A stretch of DNA of 64,000 bases from Brachionus manjavacas (lineage: Eukaryota > Rotifera > Eurotatoria > Ploima > Brachionidae): positions 3,968,001 through 4,032,000 of the forward strand of contig JAHQIY010000006.1 of NCBI GenBank assembly GCA_019054805.1. The letters are read 5' to 3'. Both the position numbers and the translations under genes were made by a program. The notes under the pieces are model-generated. The model saw only the letters and a program-made list of their open reading frames with translations, was not told the origin of the DNA and did not search any database. Shown here in pieces: positions 23,601-36,400 of this stretch; within the stretch, counting starts at the first letter, position 1, and each line of letters begins with the position of its first letter.

Positions 23601-26600
23601 TTTAAATTAAAAGAATAGGCGAGCAGGAACATGAAGAAGAAATTGACATAAATGATTTGAAAATGCGTCAAGCTATAAATAACCTTAAGACTCCATCATT
23701 GAATGGTGATGTAGAAAATATTCCGAATCTAAATAACAATGATGAATATGAAAATTTTGGTCTATGGGCAGGTTCTCAAAATTTCGATCTAGTTAAAGGT
23801 TTAAGTCTTTTAGCTCAACAATTTTATGCCTTAATCATTAAACGCATAATTCATTCGTTGCGCAACAAAGCTCTAATATCAACTCAAATCGTGATACCTG
23901 TTTGCTGTCTATTGATAAATCTGTTCTACCTAAAATATGCTCCTATTAAACCCGAAGATTCACCAGCATTAGATATTACCTTGAACCGGTACCAGCACAA
24001 TTTTGTACCTATCAAATTTAATATTTCTTCTACTAATGAAAATTTTGACAAAGTTTCAAAATTAGCAGAAATTTACAAAGAATATGTTGACACATTCAAA
24101 TCTGCTTCTTCATTTTATTTGGAAAATAATTCATCTGCGTCCGAATGTCCTTACCAACGAAACACTATTGATGAATATATTGGATGCTTGGGTAGACTAA
24201 GTCTTAGCTATATAGTAGATGATAATCTTGTTGCCACTGAGTTTACAGTGAATCATTTTAATGACATTTCAATAATTGGTCATTTTAATAATCAGCCGTT
24301 TCATGTTCCACCGTTGGCAATAAGTCTTATAACATCTAGTATGCTTACGCTGTACTCTAACAAATCAAGTAGAATTACAGTGATAAACCATCCATTGCCA
24401 AGAAATCTAAAAGATAAATTAAATGACATGCAACTAAAAGATGTGGCTGGATTCAATATTTCCACTGGCTTGACTTTTGGTTTGTCATTTTTGATTGCAA
24501 GTTTTGCTTTGTTTTTGATAAAAGAAAAAGCAAATGATGCCAAACATGTCCAATATTTAAGCGGATGTAACTCTTACATATTTTGGATAAGTGCATTTCT
24601 GTGGGATTTGTTCAACTATTTTGTGTCTGTCGCACTAGTGCCAATATTTTTAAAAGTAATGGTTCATTAAAATTTTTTTCTTGACTAAAGAATTCTTTAT
24701 TAAAGATATTTGGAATAGAAGAGTTTATGGGCGGAAATAGATGGATTTATGTAATTGGACTGCTTGTTCTATATGGATTTTCCCACATACCACAAATGTA
24801 TTTATTTTCTTATTTTTTCAGAGTTCCAGCTACTGGATTCGCTGCGTTGGTAGTCTGGAACATAATGTCAAGTAATAAATAAAGAAAATTGGATAAAATT
24901 AAAGTTAAAATAACTTTTTTAAGGTCAAGCCACCTTGACTCCAACTCAAATCTTGACACTGCCTCAGCTCGAATTGGTCGATGTGTCCAAATTGCTTGAA
25001 TGGATATTTTTGGTCATCTTTCCAAATTTCACTTTTGGGTAAAACATTAAAATTTTGTAACATTAATCTGATATTTTGCCTGAATTAGCCAAGGTATGAT
25101 TGATCTTTACAACAACTACCAAATAACAAAGATATGCAAACAATTTGTTGATTTGTGCCCCTATGTGCCAAATCCTTGCTGCTATCCATATGAAACAAAT
25201 GATCCGAACAAATGCGGAAATGGCACAGATTGTTTTATGTGGACCGAAAATTATATGAGTTGGGAAAAACCTGGTCTCTTAAGATTCTTTGTGTTTATGC
25301 CAATTCAATTTTTTATAATATTTGGATTAATATTGATTTATGAAGCCGGATATTTCAGATATTTTAAGTACATTCTAAGTAGTCTGTTTAACAAGAAATC
25401 ATTTGAGGTTCAAAATGAAGAACAACTTGAATTAGAACGAGAATATGGTGATATAAAAAAAGATGAAGACGTTATTAGAGAAGAGATAAGAATTTCAGAA
25501 AACTTAATTAATCCTATAGAAGAAATATTTGTAGTTGATGGCATTACCAAATACTACTCTAATTTCATGGCAGTCAAGGGGATAAGCTTTACTTTGAAAT
25601 CATCTGAATGCTTTGGTCTACTTGGCGTAAATGGTGCTGGAAAATCGACTAGCTTTAAAATGTTAACCGGTGATGAATATTTGACAAAGGGTGATGCTTC
25701 AATCAACCGAATCAGTATTAAAGATGACATAAAAAAATATCAGAAAAAACTTGGCTATTGTCCTCAATTCGATCCTCTAATTGACCAAATGACAGTGATG
25801 GAAACTATGGTTATGTATGCTAGATTACGAGGACTTAAGCCAAACATAATCAAAAATACTTGTCTTTCGTTGATTAATCTGTTGGACTTGGATGATCACA
25901 TTGAAAAAATGTGCTACACACTTAGTGGTGGAAACAAGCGAAAGCTGTCAGTGGCCATAGCTTTGGTCGGAAGCCCTCTTGTTCTTTTGCTTGATGAACC
26001 AACATCGTAAGTTTTTTCATTTTCAATTGTGGACTTACTTAATTTTATTCAAAATACTTGATTTTATTCAAAAGCGGTATGGATCCAATTACCAGAAGAA
26101 CTTTGTGGAATTGTTTGATCAAAATAAAAAACAAAGGAAAATCTTTGATATTAACTACGCACAGGTGAATTGATTTTTTAAAAATTTATTTAATTTATTA
26201 TTTAAATTAGTTATCTATTTATGAAATAAAAAAAGAAATTTTCTAAATTATTAATTATTAATTAAAGACTAAGAAATTTGAATTTTTTTTTTATTCTGTA
26301 AAGCATGGACGAAACTGAAGTTTTGTGTTCAAATATTGGCATAATGGTAAATGGTGAATTCAAGTGTATTGGTAGTCTTCAGCATCTGAAGAGCAAATAT
26401 GGAGAAGGATACACTTTGATGGTCAAAATTAGTTTGGATAAAAAACCTAATGAAATTGATAGAACAAATATAGTTGATGGCAATCAAATAGTTATCGAAA
26501 GAAGTGACGAATCAATGTCAAATGACCGCAATCAAAAAGTGAATCAATTCATCGAATTCATTTTAGATAAAATCAAAAACAGCTATGTCAAAGAGAACCG

Positions 26601-26811
26601 TGATGGTTTTGTTAACATACACATAAATGACAATTCAACTTCAGTTCTATCGAAAGTATTTTCGATAATAGAAGAGATTAAAACACAATTTTCGATTGAA
26701 TATTATATTGTTACTCAGACCAAATTAGAGCAGATATTTTTAAATTTTGCTTCAAGACAGATTGATCCCGAAACACGCTTAACAAACAAATCATTTTTAC
26801 GTTGTTGTTAA
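20697..26811 (+). CDS. ABCA-type lipid transporter, tandem copy 1
   Basis: Eleven exons: 20697-21093, 21154-21304, 21361-21461, 21517-23031, 23090-23546, 23614-24655, 24706-24871, 24924-25038, 25089-26006, 26075-26164 and 26304-26811. They give one frame of 1819 residues, a full-length ABCA (TMD1-NBD1-TMD2-NBD2). The first helix follows [16 protein letters not shown], an ABCA hallmark. NBD1 has GHNGAGKST near residue 598, LSGGMKRKL and VILDEP, then [17 protein letters not shown]2 has GVNGAGKST near residue 1493, [17 protein letters not shown] and TTHSMDETE. A large Cys-bearing extracellular loop follows each first helix. Members move lipids across membranes. Introns fall right after both Walker B motifs. 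Both NBD regions, introns included, are almost identical in DNA to those of copy 2 (33481-39439), unlike the rest of the gene. It shares an intergenic region with divergent H2B. Confidence 0.95.
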
Positions 26812-27206
26812 AATTTTAACCAAAATTTTTTTTAAAAACATTGTGTCATGTATTACACTAAAAGCATTTATAGTTAATTTAGAATAATATAATTAATTTT
26901 TCATTTAAATTTATTCTATTGTTATAATCAAAATTTTAACTTTCAATATCATTTTATTTCGTAAATTAAATATTTATAATAAAACTTCCAATTTAATAAT
27001 AAATTCTCCTAATTTTATTTTCCTTTACTATTCTCATTTGATTCAATTGGGCTTTAATCTAAAAATGTCAATGATTTTAAGTCGTTGAATTTATTTATTT
27101 ATTAAAGTTAATTTTAAGCCCCATGGGTAGAATTATATTTCTAGAAAATGGAAAGTTGAGAATAAAGTTAAATGTTAAAAAGTAGGGTATAAAAAAAATA
27201 AGAAAA
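26812..27206. other. AT-rich intergenic, ABCA copy 1 3' flank
   Basis: About 395 AT-rich bases between the ABCA stop and the LINE remnant. AATAAA-like strings occur near 26980-27000 and may serve as the polyadenylation signal. Confidence 0.45.
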
Positions 27207-28330
27207 TCATTTTGCAAAAAAATTTATCTTTAACAGGTCATTTAATATATTATATGAATTATAAAAATTTGAATAGTCAAAATTTAATTCCATATCTAAT
27301 TTGATTAGGGAGGCGACAAATTCTACCGAATCAAATAAACCACGATTTATATCCATAAATAAATGATTTTTATAGTTATCACGTAGGATATTCAAGATAT
27401 TCAAGATATTCCAGCAGATTGAGCTATTCTTTAACTGCTTCAAGAAGAATTTTTCATGCTTAATGTTTAGTTTTTCCACCATCTCTAAGTTCAAAGTTTC
27501 CAACAGAGGTCCAGTCCGGTTGCAATTTTTTTAATTCCTAGTGCTCTTTAAATACATAAATTTTGTCTTTTGTCTAATTCTCTTAGTTTATTTTCAGTTA
27601 AATAGACCAAATCTAGATGGTAGCGAAACATCGATTGGCAAAGCTGTTTATAGAGAAAGCTGAATTCAGATTTTGGTTTACAGTAAAGTCCGTATAAAGA
27701 ATAAAAATTCCTCTCAACTTTTTGCCACTTTTCTTCAATAAATTTTCAAATGAAATTACTATCACCAATCGGGAGACCTAAGTATCCAATTTTTGAGTTT
27801 GTGGTATCTCAAAACCTTTAAGAATAAAGCTGTCCGCACTCAAAGTTCTGCCTTTTTGAAAGATGTTACGGTGTGAAAATAACCGTTTCAACTATTTAAA
27901 TTAATCTTATCAATATTTACAACTCATCTAGATTTTATCTTTATGCTTTTATGAATCATTAGTCGCCGAAATTTCCTAGACCAACAAAGATTATCGCAGC
28001 AGATTTACTTTGATTAAAATCAATTTTCTATTTTTCAGCGAATTTTGAACATTTGTCCAAGAGGAGTTGACAATGGCCAAATGTCGTTGCTTCTACTAGA
28101 ATCACAAAAACCAATCACAGATAATTTCACTCCATATATGGATGCACCAAGCTTTAGGTCAGTACATTCATTGAATAGGTCTTTTATAAAAAAGTTAAAC
28201 AAGTAAGGAGAAAGAATACTCCCTTGTCTGACACCCTCATTTCTAATCTATTCTAAATCAAGTCTATGATTTTAATTAGTTGAATGTATAAAATTATTTC
28301 CAAAAAAATACTCTTGTTCCTTAGCAACAA
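27207..28330 (-). mobile_element. decayed non-LTR retrotransposon (LINE) reverse transcriptase, 3' part
   Basis: Reading the minus strand from about 28230 downward gives GVRQGSILSPYLFNFFIKDL, the standard LINE palm motif, followed by VIGFCDS in the place of the catalytic YADD block. Then come YLGLPIGDSN, WQKVERNFYSLYGLYCKPK and FSFLYKQLCQSMFRYHLDL, and RALGIKK. The last 98 codons (27207-27503) stay open, beginning near ETLNLEMVEKLNIKHEKFF. Several stops and frame changes separate the pieces, so the element is dead and 5'-truncated. The layout suits Jockey/CR1-type LINEs, but the clade is not assigned. It lies immediately upstream of the LRR gene, on the opposite strand. Confidence 0.8.
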
Positions 28331-28378
28331 GTTTAGATTTAGTATTCTGGTTTGATTTTTCCAAATATCTGTCACCAA

Positions 28379-30149
28379 ATGTTCGAATTTCAGGCTCAAA
28401 TTATTGAATATCATGACAAATTGATGAATCGAGTTGATATTTTTTTCGAAGAGATATTAATTTCGAACTATAAACCTATTTGGCGACAAGTTATAATTCA
28501 AAAGATAAAAGAGATAGCAGAATTCAATTTAAGAATTCAAAATTCAAAATACAAATATTGCTATTTTTTTGGTCCAATTGATAAGTTGTTTTTAAAGTTT
28601 CTCTCAAGAAATGAGACTGGTACTGAATTATCTGAATCTAAAGTTGGTCTTTTGCTTATAATCAATGAGATGGTTCCCAACGAAGTTTATAGAAAATTGG
28701 TGTAAAATTCTTTTTATTTTTTAGTTTTAATTTAAACCCTTTTTTATCTTATCTTACCATTTTATTAAGGGAGCTGCTGGATAATTGTGAAGAATATGAT
28801 GTAATGGATTATAGAAAATTTGATTCTTTGGAAACAAGTGAGATTTTTTTATTTATATATTAGTTCTTTTGAAAAGAATACTTTTTTAAGTTACTAAAGT
28901 TGGAGTCATTCATCAATTAATGATTGAGAATTTTAATCATCCAATTATTGATTTAACAAATAACTCAAATTTAGAATTAAAAAGAATTGAAACGACTTTC
29001 ATAAACAAGGATTTAAGTGAAAAAAATTTGGAATTTTTACCAAAATATTTAAATATCGAAAAAATCAATGAAATTTTCTGTCACAGCGATACGTCTTTGT
29101 GTCTCGAAAACATTCCCAGTGAGTTTTTTAACCAATTTAAATTCATTACAAAAATACGCTTTAGCTGCTGCATCATCGAGAAATTAATTTCACATAATTT
29201 CACTTGTCTTGAAAATTTAATTTTTTTGCAATTATTTCATTGTAGTATCAGAACAATCGAACCGAATGCTTTTTATGGGCTCAAAAAACTTCAAAATCTT
29301 CTAATTACAGAAAGTTATTTGATAGATTTGGACCCAAAAGTATTTTGTGGTCTTGAGAATCTTATTTATTTAAATTTGGATGCAAATCTCCTCGGAAAAA
29401 TTAGAATAAACAATTTTGTACATCTAAAAAAATTAAGACAACTCGTACTCACTACAAATTGTATTGAAGAGTTAGACAACGATTGTTTCAATGGATTAGA
29501 TAATTTAAAAGTTTTGCAACTTAGTTATAATAAACGATATCTTATTTTGAATCCGGAAATATTCAACCACATATCAAATCTTCAAGTTTTGTACTTGAAT
29601 AGTATGTACATGGAAAAATTTGATCAGAACATTTTCAAATATCTTACGAATTTAAAATTTTTGGACTTAAGCAATAACACACTTGGGGATGCTTCAATTT
29701 TAAACCACTTAATAAATCTGGAAGCACTAAATATTCACACAAATCAAGATTTGACAAATATTGAAAAATTGAGACTAAAAAGTTTAAGAGTTTTGGTGAT
29801 TAATCAATGTAAAAATTTCAAATTAGGCTCAGAGTTTGAGAATCTTCAAATTTTAAAAATTGATCAATTTTTTGGATTCGAAGAAAATTTTTTTGAAAAT
29901 TTGAAGAGTCTGGAAATTTTGAAGATATTTCCACAAGATTATTCAGTTATTGAAAATTTGAATTCTGATGATCTCAAATTGGCAAAAAATTTAAAATATT
30001 TACATATAGAATTAGACGACAAATCAGTGTATACAAAAATTGAAGGCCAAGTTGATTTTTTTAAAGGCTTATTTGATTCAAATCTCCAGATCATGCACAA
30101 TATTGTTATTGATTACTCAAATTTAAATTTAAAGGTGATTTTATGCTAA
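28379..30149 (+). CDS. leucine-rich-repeat protein, cytoplasmic type, unknown role
   Basis: Three exons, 28379-28701, 28770-28837 and 28891-30149, join in one frame of 549 residues. The first ATG of the frame is at 28379. Residues 1-180 are a helical, charged leader without a signal peptide (FEFQAQIIEYHDKLMNRVDI). From about residue 205 there are LRRs of about 24 residues, for example LENLIFLQLFHCSIRTIEP, LKKLQNLLITESYLIDLDP and LTNLKFLDLSNNTLGDAS, becoming irregular toward the C terminus. No transmembrane segment or known catalytic domain is seen. The N-terminal part matches nothing I know, so binding partners cannot be guessed. The gene sits between the two ABCA copies and starts about 50 bases after an antisense LINE remnant. 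Confidence 0.82.
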
Positions 30150-31640
30150 TTTGAATGCCCCGGATTTTTTTTAAATTAAATAATGAAAAAATTATCAATT
30201 TTTTTTCTTTCAAGGTGAATTAAGTATCAAAAAATAATTAAGGACAATAATTTTTTGCTCGATTTTCAAATTGCTTTTTTTGTTTAAAAATTTTAATTAT
30301 TTATGGAATGCATCTAATTATTGCATATTTAATTTTTAGAGAAAAAAGAGCTATTTGAAATTTGAGAAAAAAATTTAATTCGCTTGATTATTTCTCGAAA
30401 TTAATTAAAAAAAAACAAATTAAACATTTTTTTAAAATTCGGGCATTCAATTGCTAATTTTCGCTTGTTTTAAATTTTTACTTTTTTTAAGATAATGACT
30501 TGTAATTCAATTAAGGATTATTTTAAAGAAAATTTAAAGATTTCAATCGATATTCAGGAAGATGTATATCAAATGATTTAAAAATTAAAAAATAATTTAA
30601 TTGTAAATCAGAAAATTTGCTATATCTAATCAAAAAGATGATTTCAGAAGACTGGAAACTTTTTAACTGAATTTGTTTTGAATTTTTTTTACATTTTTTT
30701 TACATTTATTTTTAAAGTTTATATCAATTTTTAATTCTAAAAGGTAATAAAGTTCAAGGTAAAATAAAATTTACGGTTCTTTTTATAAGAAACAATAAAC
30801 TGCTATTTAAACAAAGCATTTAAATTTTTGAGAATGACATACAAAAATTGATAAAAATGTCATCTACAAGCTTGCAACTTAAAAAATAAGATTAAAATAC
30901 AAACAACGAAAATTAAAATCCAGTTTTTCTATTCCCTTTTTAAAAAAAAAATTTAAATTTAATCAGACTTTAATCAGCCTAGTGATCAAATTCTAAAATC
31001 TTCTTTTTTATAGCATTTTTAGCCAATCTTTAATAAAAAAGCTTAAAAATTTGTTTGAATTTTTGATTTGATAAAATTTTGAATTTTTACATTTAATAAT
31101 CAATATTACTGAATTTGAAATAAAACTTGATTGATAAAAATAAAATTTTCAATTTTTTTTTAATAAACAAGAAATTATACTGTACACTAAATTAAATTAT
31201 CAGAAAAAATTCTAAAAATAAACAACTTAAATTGATCAGAAAAGTTATAGAATGGTAAGACATAACCAAACTAGATCTTTAAATTTAAATCTAGAATTAG
31301 TATTTCAAAAAATATAATTTCTATTTTAATCTGAATTTTTTTCATGTTAAATTGCTATTTTTTTGCCAATAGAACGTTTAAAAAGGTTTTTTGATAGTTT
31401 TGACCATTTGTTAGAAAATTCAATTTCTTTAATTTACAATATAATTATCAGGTTTCTAATTTTTGTTGATAGTTCATATATTTTATCTCAAAAATTAGGA
31501 GGTTGAAAAACATTATTTTTTCACCATGGATTCAATAATTCAATAATTTCTTTAGCTTGCTGCTCATAAAGTGCAGGGCAGCATGAATACAAATTCTTTT
31601 AGAAAATAATATTGTAAGAAGAGGACAAATGTTTTATAAG
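30150..31640. other. AT-rich intergenic region
   Basis: Downstream of the LRR gene. A and T runs dominate, no exon or RNA gene was seen, and no mobile-element protein trace was found. Confidence 0.5.
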
Positions 31641-31670
31641 TTATTTGATCTCAGCTTTCATTTGAAAAAA

Positions 31671-32290
31671 AAGTCCAACCTGTAAGCCGCCTCGTGGTCC
31701 CCCAGGACCACCAATCATAGGGGTCAATTTCGATATTTTGGACGATGAAACTTCCAAAAGATAATTTTAACCTTTTCTGGGTAATCGAGGACCCTCTATT
31801 AGAATATCTGCAAAATTTCATGCGTCTGTGTTGCGTTTTTCACAAGATATCGTTAAAAAAACATTTTTTTCTCTTTCTTAAGTTTAAAGCGTTATAACTC
31901 CTGATCCGAATTATCAGGTGGTTTTATTAATATATCATTTTGTAGAAAATTAAATTTAGAAGAAATTGTTCGAGACACTTTTTTAATATTGAATTTAATT
32001 TTTAATTAAGATTCAGTTGAAAAAAAACGACCAGCGCGGCCGTCCGTCCCTGCCTGTTTGCGGCTCCGAACCGACCGACCTTAGCGACCTAGACGGCCGA
32101 CCTAAGCGACCTTGCCGGCATACCATAGCGACCTTTAATTTAAACCAAAATCTGATGATCAGGAGAATAAAATTTAAATTTAAATCAAAGGTCGCTTAGG
32201 TCGGCCGTCTAGTAAGGTCGGACGGGTCGGACTTGTTAGGACGCCAAAGTTACCGTCGCCCGGCCAGATCGCTGGCGTTACGTTTTTATT
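31671..32290. mobile_element. GC-rich inverted-repeat island, possible non-autonomous element
   Basis: A GC-rich block in AT-rich surroundings. A perfect 25-base inverted repeat has arms 32089-32113 and 32188-32212 (core GACGGCCGACCTAAGCGACC and its complement). The pairing continues imperfectly outward on the left to about 32066 and on the right to about 32230. The motif GCGACCT recurs at 32085, 32106 and 32128, so the hairpin can pair in more than one register. Upstream, GTGGTCC and GGACCAC form a 7-base stem with a CCCA loop at 31694-31711. No transposase or target-site duplication was identified, so the class is open: foldback/MITE-like element, structured RNA or satellite fragment. Confidence 0.5.
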
Positions 32291-33480
32291 AAAACCGCTG
32301 TAAATTCTAAAGCTAAAAATGTTCTCCTTTTATTTTAAAAAATATTCAACATTTGACCAAATTATTATTGTAAAAAATACGATAATAATAATAATAATTG
32401 TAAATAATGTAAAATTATTCTATAACATTTTTTTTATTAAAATTAATAATTTGATTAATTAAATCTATATAAAAAAATTAAAAAATTAGCAAGTAAAAAA
32501 ATTTAAACTTTTTTATTCAAGTGATTAGTACAGCCACATTATTCATAAATATCTATTGCTAAATAAGAAATTTTTATAATTATTTTTTTCTCATCTGAAC
32601 CATTCAATACTTATACTCAAAGCAAGTAAAATTACAGCTAATGAATGTCACATTCATTTAATTTTTTTACTTTTTGTTTTATTTTGAATTTGAGAAGCTT
32701 AAGCTTAGTTCAGTATATTAAAAAAAAAAAAGATTAATGAAAATATCGCGAAAATAGATTTTCTTTAAAACATAAATAATATAAAAATATAATTATAAAA
32801 TCATTTAGAAAATTTACATTCCTTTGGAAATTTTAAAAAACCAATATTTGATAAAGAGGCTATTATTTGTCTTTTATCCTTTCTAAATGTAGTTTTATAT
32901 ATCCCCATTTTAGGTAAAAAGACATCAACCCTTAAATTTACAGCAATCAATTCTAAAAAATTCAATAAAACATATTCGAGCTTTTATATAGACTCTTGAC
33001 TCAAATATGATGATATCAAAAGATATTGTTTGTTTAATATTATAAAATTCATTAAAATTTTGATTGAAATGATTTTAAAATCTTACTTTATTAAAAACAA
33101 AAGCAGTCGTCATTCAAAAAAATAATCAATAAGAACTGAATTTTAAATTTTTTATCCCGATATGATAATTTGAATAAAATTGCGTAATATTTATTTGAAT
33201 GTCAAGATAGGACATTATCTAGCAAAATATTATTTAGTACTTTAATAATAAAAAACTAAAAAGCCTTTATCGTTTTTTTTAGATTAAACTTATTTGATAA
33301 ATAATTTCAAAATCTTATACATTTTAGTATGATGAATTTATACTTTAAACTTATTCTTAAAATTTTATGTCTCATGCACCTGAACGTCTACTTCTATCTT
33401 AAAACTTACGCAACTTAAGAAAAATTTGTTATTTAACTTTCTTAAACTTTTGAAAAAGTTTTATTAAGATTGATTATAAA
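32291..33480. other. AT-rich intergenic, ABCA copy 2 upstream region
   Basis: About 1.2 kb of AT-rich sequence ahead of ABCA copy 2, with a short (AAT)n-like run near 32380-32396. The copy 2 promoter must be here; no motif could be assigned. It shows no obvious similarity to the upstream region of copy 1. Confidence 0.45.
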
Positions 33481-36400
33481 ATGGTTAAGAAAGAATGGAA
33501 AACAAATTTCAAACAGTTAATTCTGCTTTTATGGAAAAATCTTAGACTACAGCTTAAATCACCAGTAGGACTAGCTTTGGAAATTTTGGTACCCGCAATT
33601 TTCGCGTTCATTTTATTGCCAATTAGATCAATTGTAGACTCAGATCTTTTCAATGAACCGACTTTTTTTTCCCCATTCAATATCGACACGCTACCATTGA
33701 AATTTTTATTAGAACAATATTCAATCGCATATCATCCGAATAGTTCAGAATTTATCCCAAATTTAATGTTGGAAGTTGGATCAGATTTAAATCTAACACC
33801 AATAGGCAAATAATAAAAATGAAAATAACCTTGAATAAATCTGATTATTTTATACTAAAGGATTTAGAACTGAAAATGAAGCAGTCGATTATGCCATTGA
33901 TAACAACTTTGCAGCTAATTGTTTGGGAGTTATTTCATTTATTAATCAGGATGAAACTAGTTTTGTCTATAAAATTCGCTTAAGTCATTCTCCGCGGAAT
34001 AATCCTGGATTGAGGTAAAATTTTCTGACTAAAATTAAATTCAATTTCACTTGGTTTTTTTTTCTAGTACTTTTAGTCGAGACAACGACTGGAAAACTAA
34101 TGTGTTGTATCCATTTTTTCCTGTTTTAGGTCCTAGGAATAAAGAAGTGAATGACGGAGGATCACCTGGTAAAATGAAACAAATAATAATTTTCGATTAC
34201 TAATCAGAATTTTAGGATACTTTAGTGAAGGATTTTTATCACTACAAAAATCAATTGATTTTAACTTATTAAATGTTTTCAATGATTCAGCTAAATCAAT
34301 TAATCTAAATCTAAATCGATTTCCGTATCCGCCTTATAACAATGATCCGTTTGTGGCTATCATTCAAGCATTATTTCCATTTATTATAATGTTGAGCTTT
34401 ATTTTCACAGTTGTGCTGACTGCTAAGGCTATAGTGGCCGAAAAGGAATCAGGTATCAAAGAAGGAATGAAATTAATGGGCATGAAGCCATGGATATATT
34501 GGTTGTCTTGGTACATTAAAACTATGGGAGTTATATTGCCAGCAATTATTTTTATAGTTGTAAGTTTTAAAATTCCACTAACTGTTAAAAGTGGAGCTAA
34601 AGCATCAATTATCAATAAAACCGACCCATTTTTGTTTTTCTTATTTTTAATTTTGTATGCTTCAAGTTCTGTGACTTTGACCTTTGTGTGCACGACATTT
34701 TTTAAAAAAGCAAATAGCGGAGCTGCTGGAGCTGGCGTAATATGGTTCTTTTCCTACCTACCATACATTTTTATATCTCTTCGCTATGAAAAAATGACTC
34801 TTGGGTTAAAGGTGATTTCGTGCTTTGTGAATAATTTAGCCATGAGTTTGGGAGTTCAATTGATTGGAATGTTTGAGGGAAAAGGCACAGGAATTGACTT
34901 TTCCAATTGGAATGAAGGCTTGAGCGTGGATGACACTTTTTCATTATTTAATGTGATGATTATTATGGTGGCTAATAATTTTATAAATTTGATTTTACTA
35001 TATTATTTTGACAATGTACTACCTGGAGATCGAGGAATTTCAAAAGGTTGGTTGTTTCCAATAGAATTTTTGCGAAGTGCAAAAAATAAACGAGTTAATT
35101 CGGAAATTAACTTAAAAACTATGGATTATGATTTAAATGCCAATACTCGAAAAGAAGATTTATTTAATGAAAGATCAACTGAAGATGAGTCTTTTTATTC
35201 GAATAGAAAAATTGGAATCAAAATTGAAAACATTTCTAAAAAATTCAGACAACTTGGCATTGTTAAGCAAGCTGTAAAAGATTTGTCATTGAACATTTAC
35301 GAAGGACAAATATCGGTCCTTCTTGGCCACAATGGAGCTGGAAAAAGCACAACTATTTCGATGATAACTGGCCTTGCTGAACCAACAAATGGACGAATAC
35401 TGGTCAATGATATTGATGTAGTTAAGAATACAAAGCAAGCCAGGAAGTGCATTGGTTTTTGTCCTCAATACAATTTGCTATTTGACGATTTGACTGTTTA
35501 TGAGCACTTGAAATTTTTTTCAAAATTAAAAGAAAACTTCAATGAACATGAAATAGATAACATGCTCGAGTTAATAAATTTAAAGGATAAAAAGCATGCC
35601 TTGGCCAAAACACTATCTGGTGGTATGAAACGAAAGCTGTGTGTAGCAATCGCTTTTATTGGAGACTCGAGTATTGTTATTCTAGACGAACCAAGTAAAA
35701 ATTGAAATTTATTTGAAAATTTAATTGAGAAAAAAAAAATTATTTTCTAAAAAGGTTCGGGTATGGACCCACAGGCAAGACATTCAACTTGGACTTTGCT
35801 GCAAAAATTCAAAAAAGAGCGAAAATGCACCATTCTACTCACAACTCATTTTATGGACGAAGCCGATTTTCTCGGCGATCGAATAGCCATCATGTCCAAA
35901 GGCAGTCTACGCTGTTGTGGTTCTCCTCTTTTCTTGAAGTCAAAATACGGCTCTGGCTATAACTTGGTCCTGACTAAAAAACGAGACGAACACCCTGTTG
36001 ATCACGACAAAGAAATAATCAACTTGGTCACAAAATTGATTCCAAATTCTAAATTAAACACAAATCTGAAATCCGAAATAAGCTTTGTCTTGCCATCAGA
36101 ACAAGCAGCCAAATTCAGCTATCTCTTGGATGAAATTGATAATAATAGAGATAGATTGGAAATAGTGAATGTTGGTATAAGTGTGACAACAATCGAAGAT
36201 GTATTTTTAAAGTAAATTTTATTATTCATATTTTTTCAGATTGTTTTTATTTTTTTTCTAAAGAATTGGTGAAGAAGAAGCATTGGGGGAACCAGAGGTA
36301 AAAAATAATGGTTTAGCCAACAATGCATATGAACATGAATTACCAGCAATACATGTTCAATTACCGTCAAATAACCATTTGGAAAACATTGGTTTATGGG

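Noticed and set aside
32017-32199. 60-codon frame across the GC-rich island
   Set aside because: It is produced by the inverted-repeat island; the repeat structure explains the sequence better than coding.
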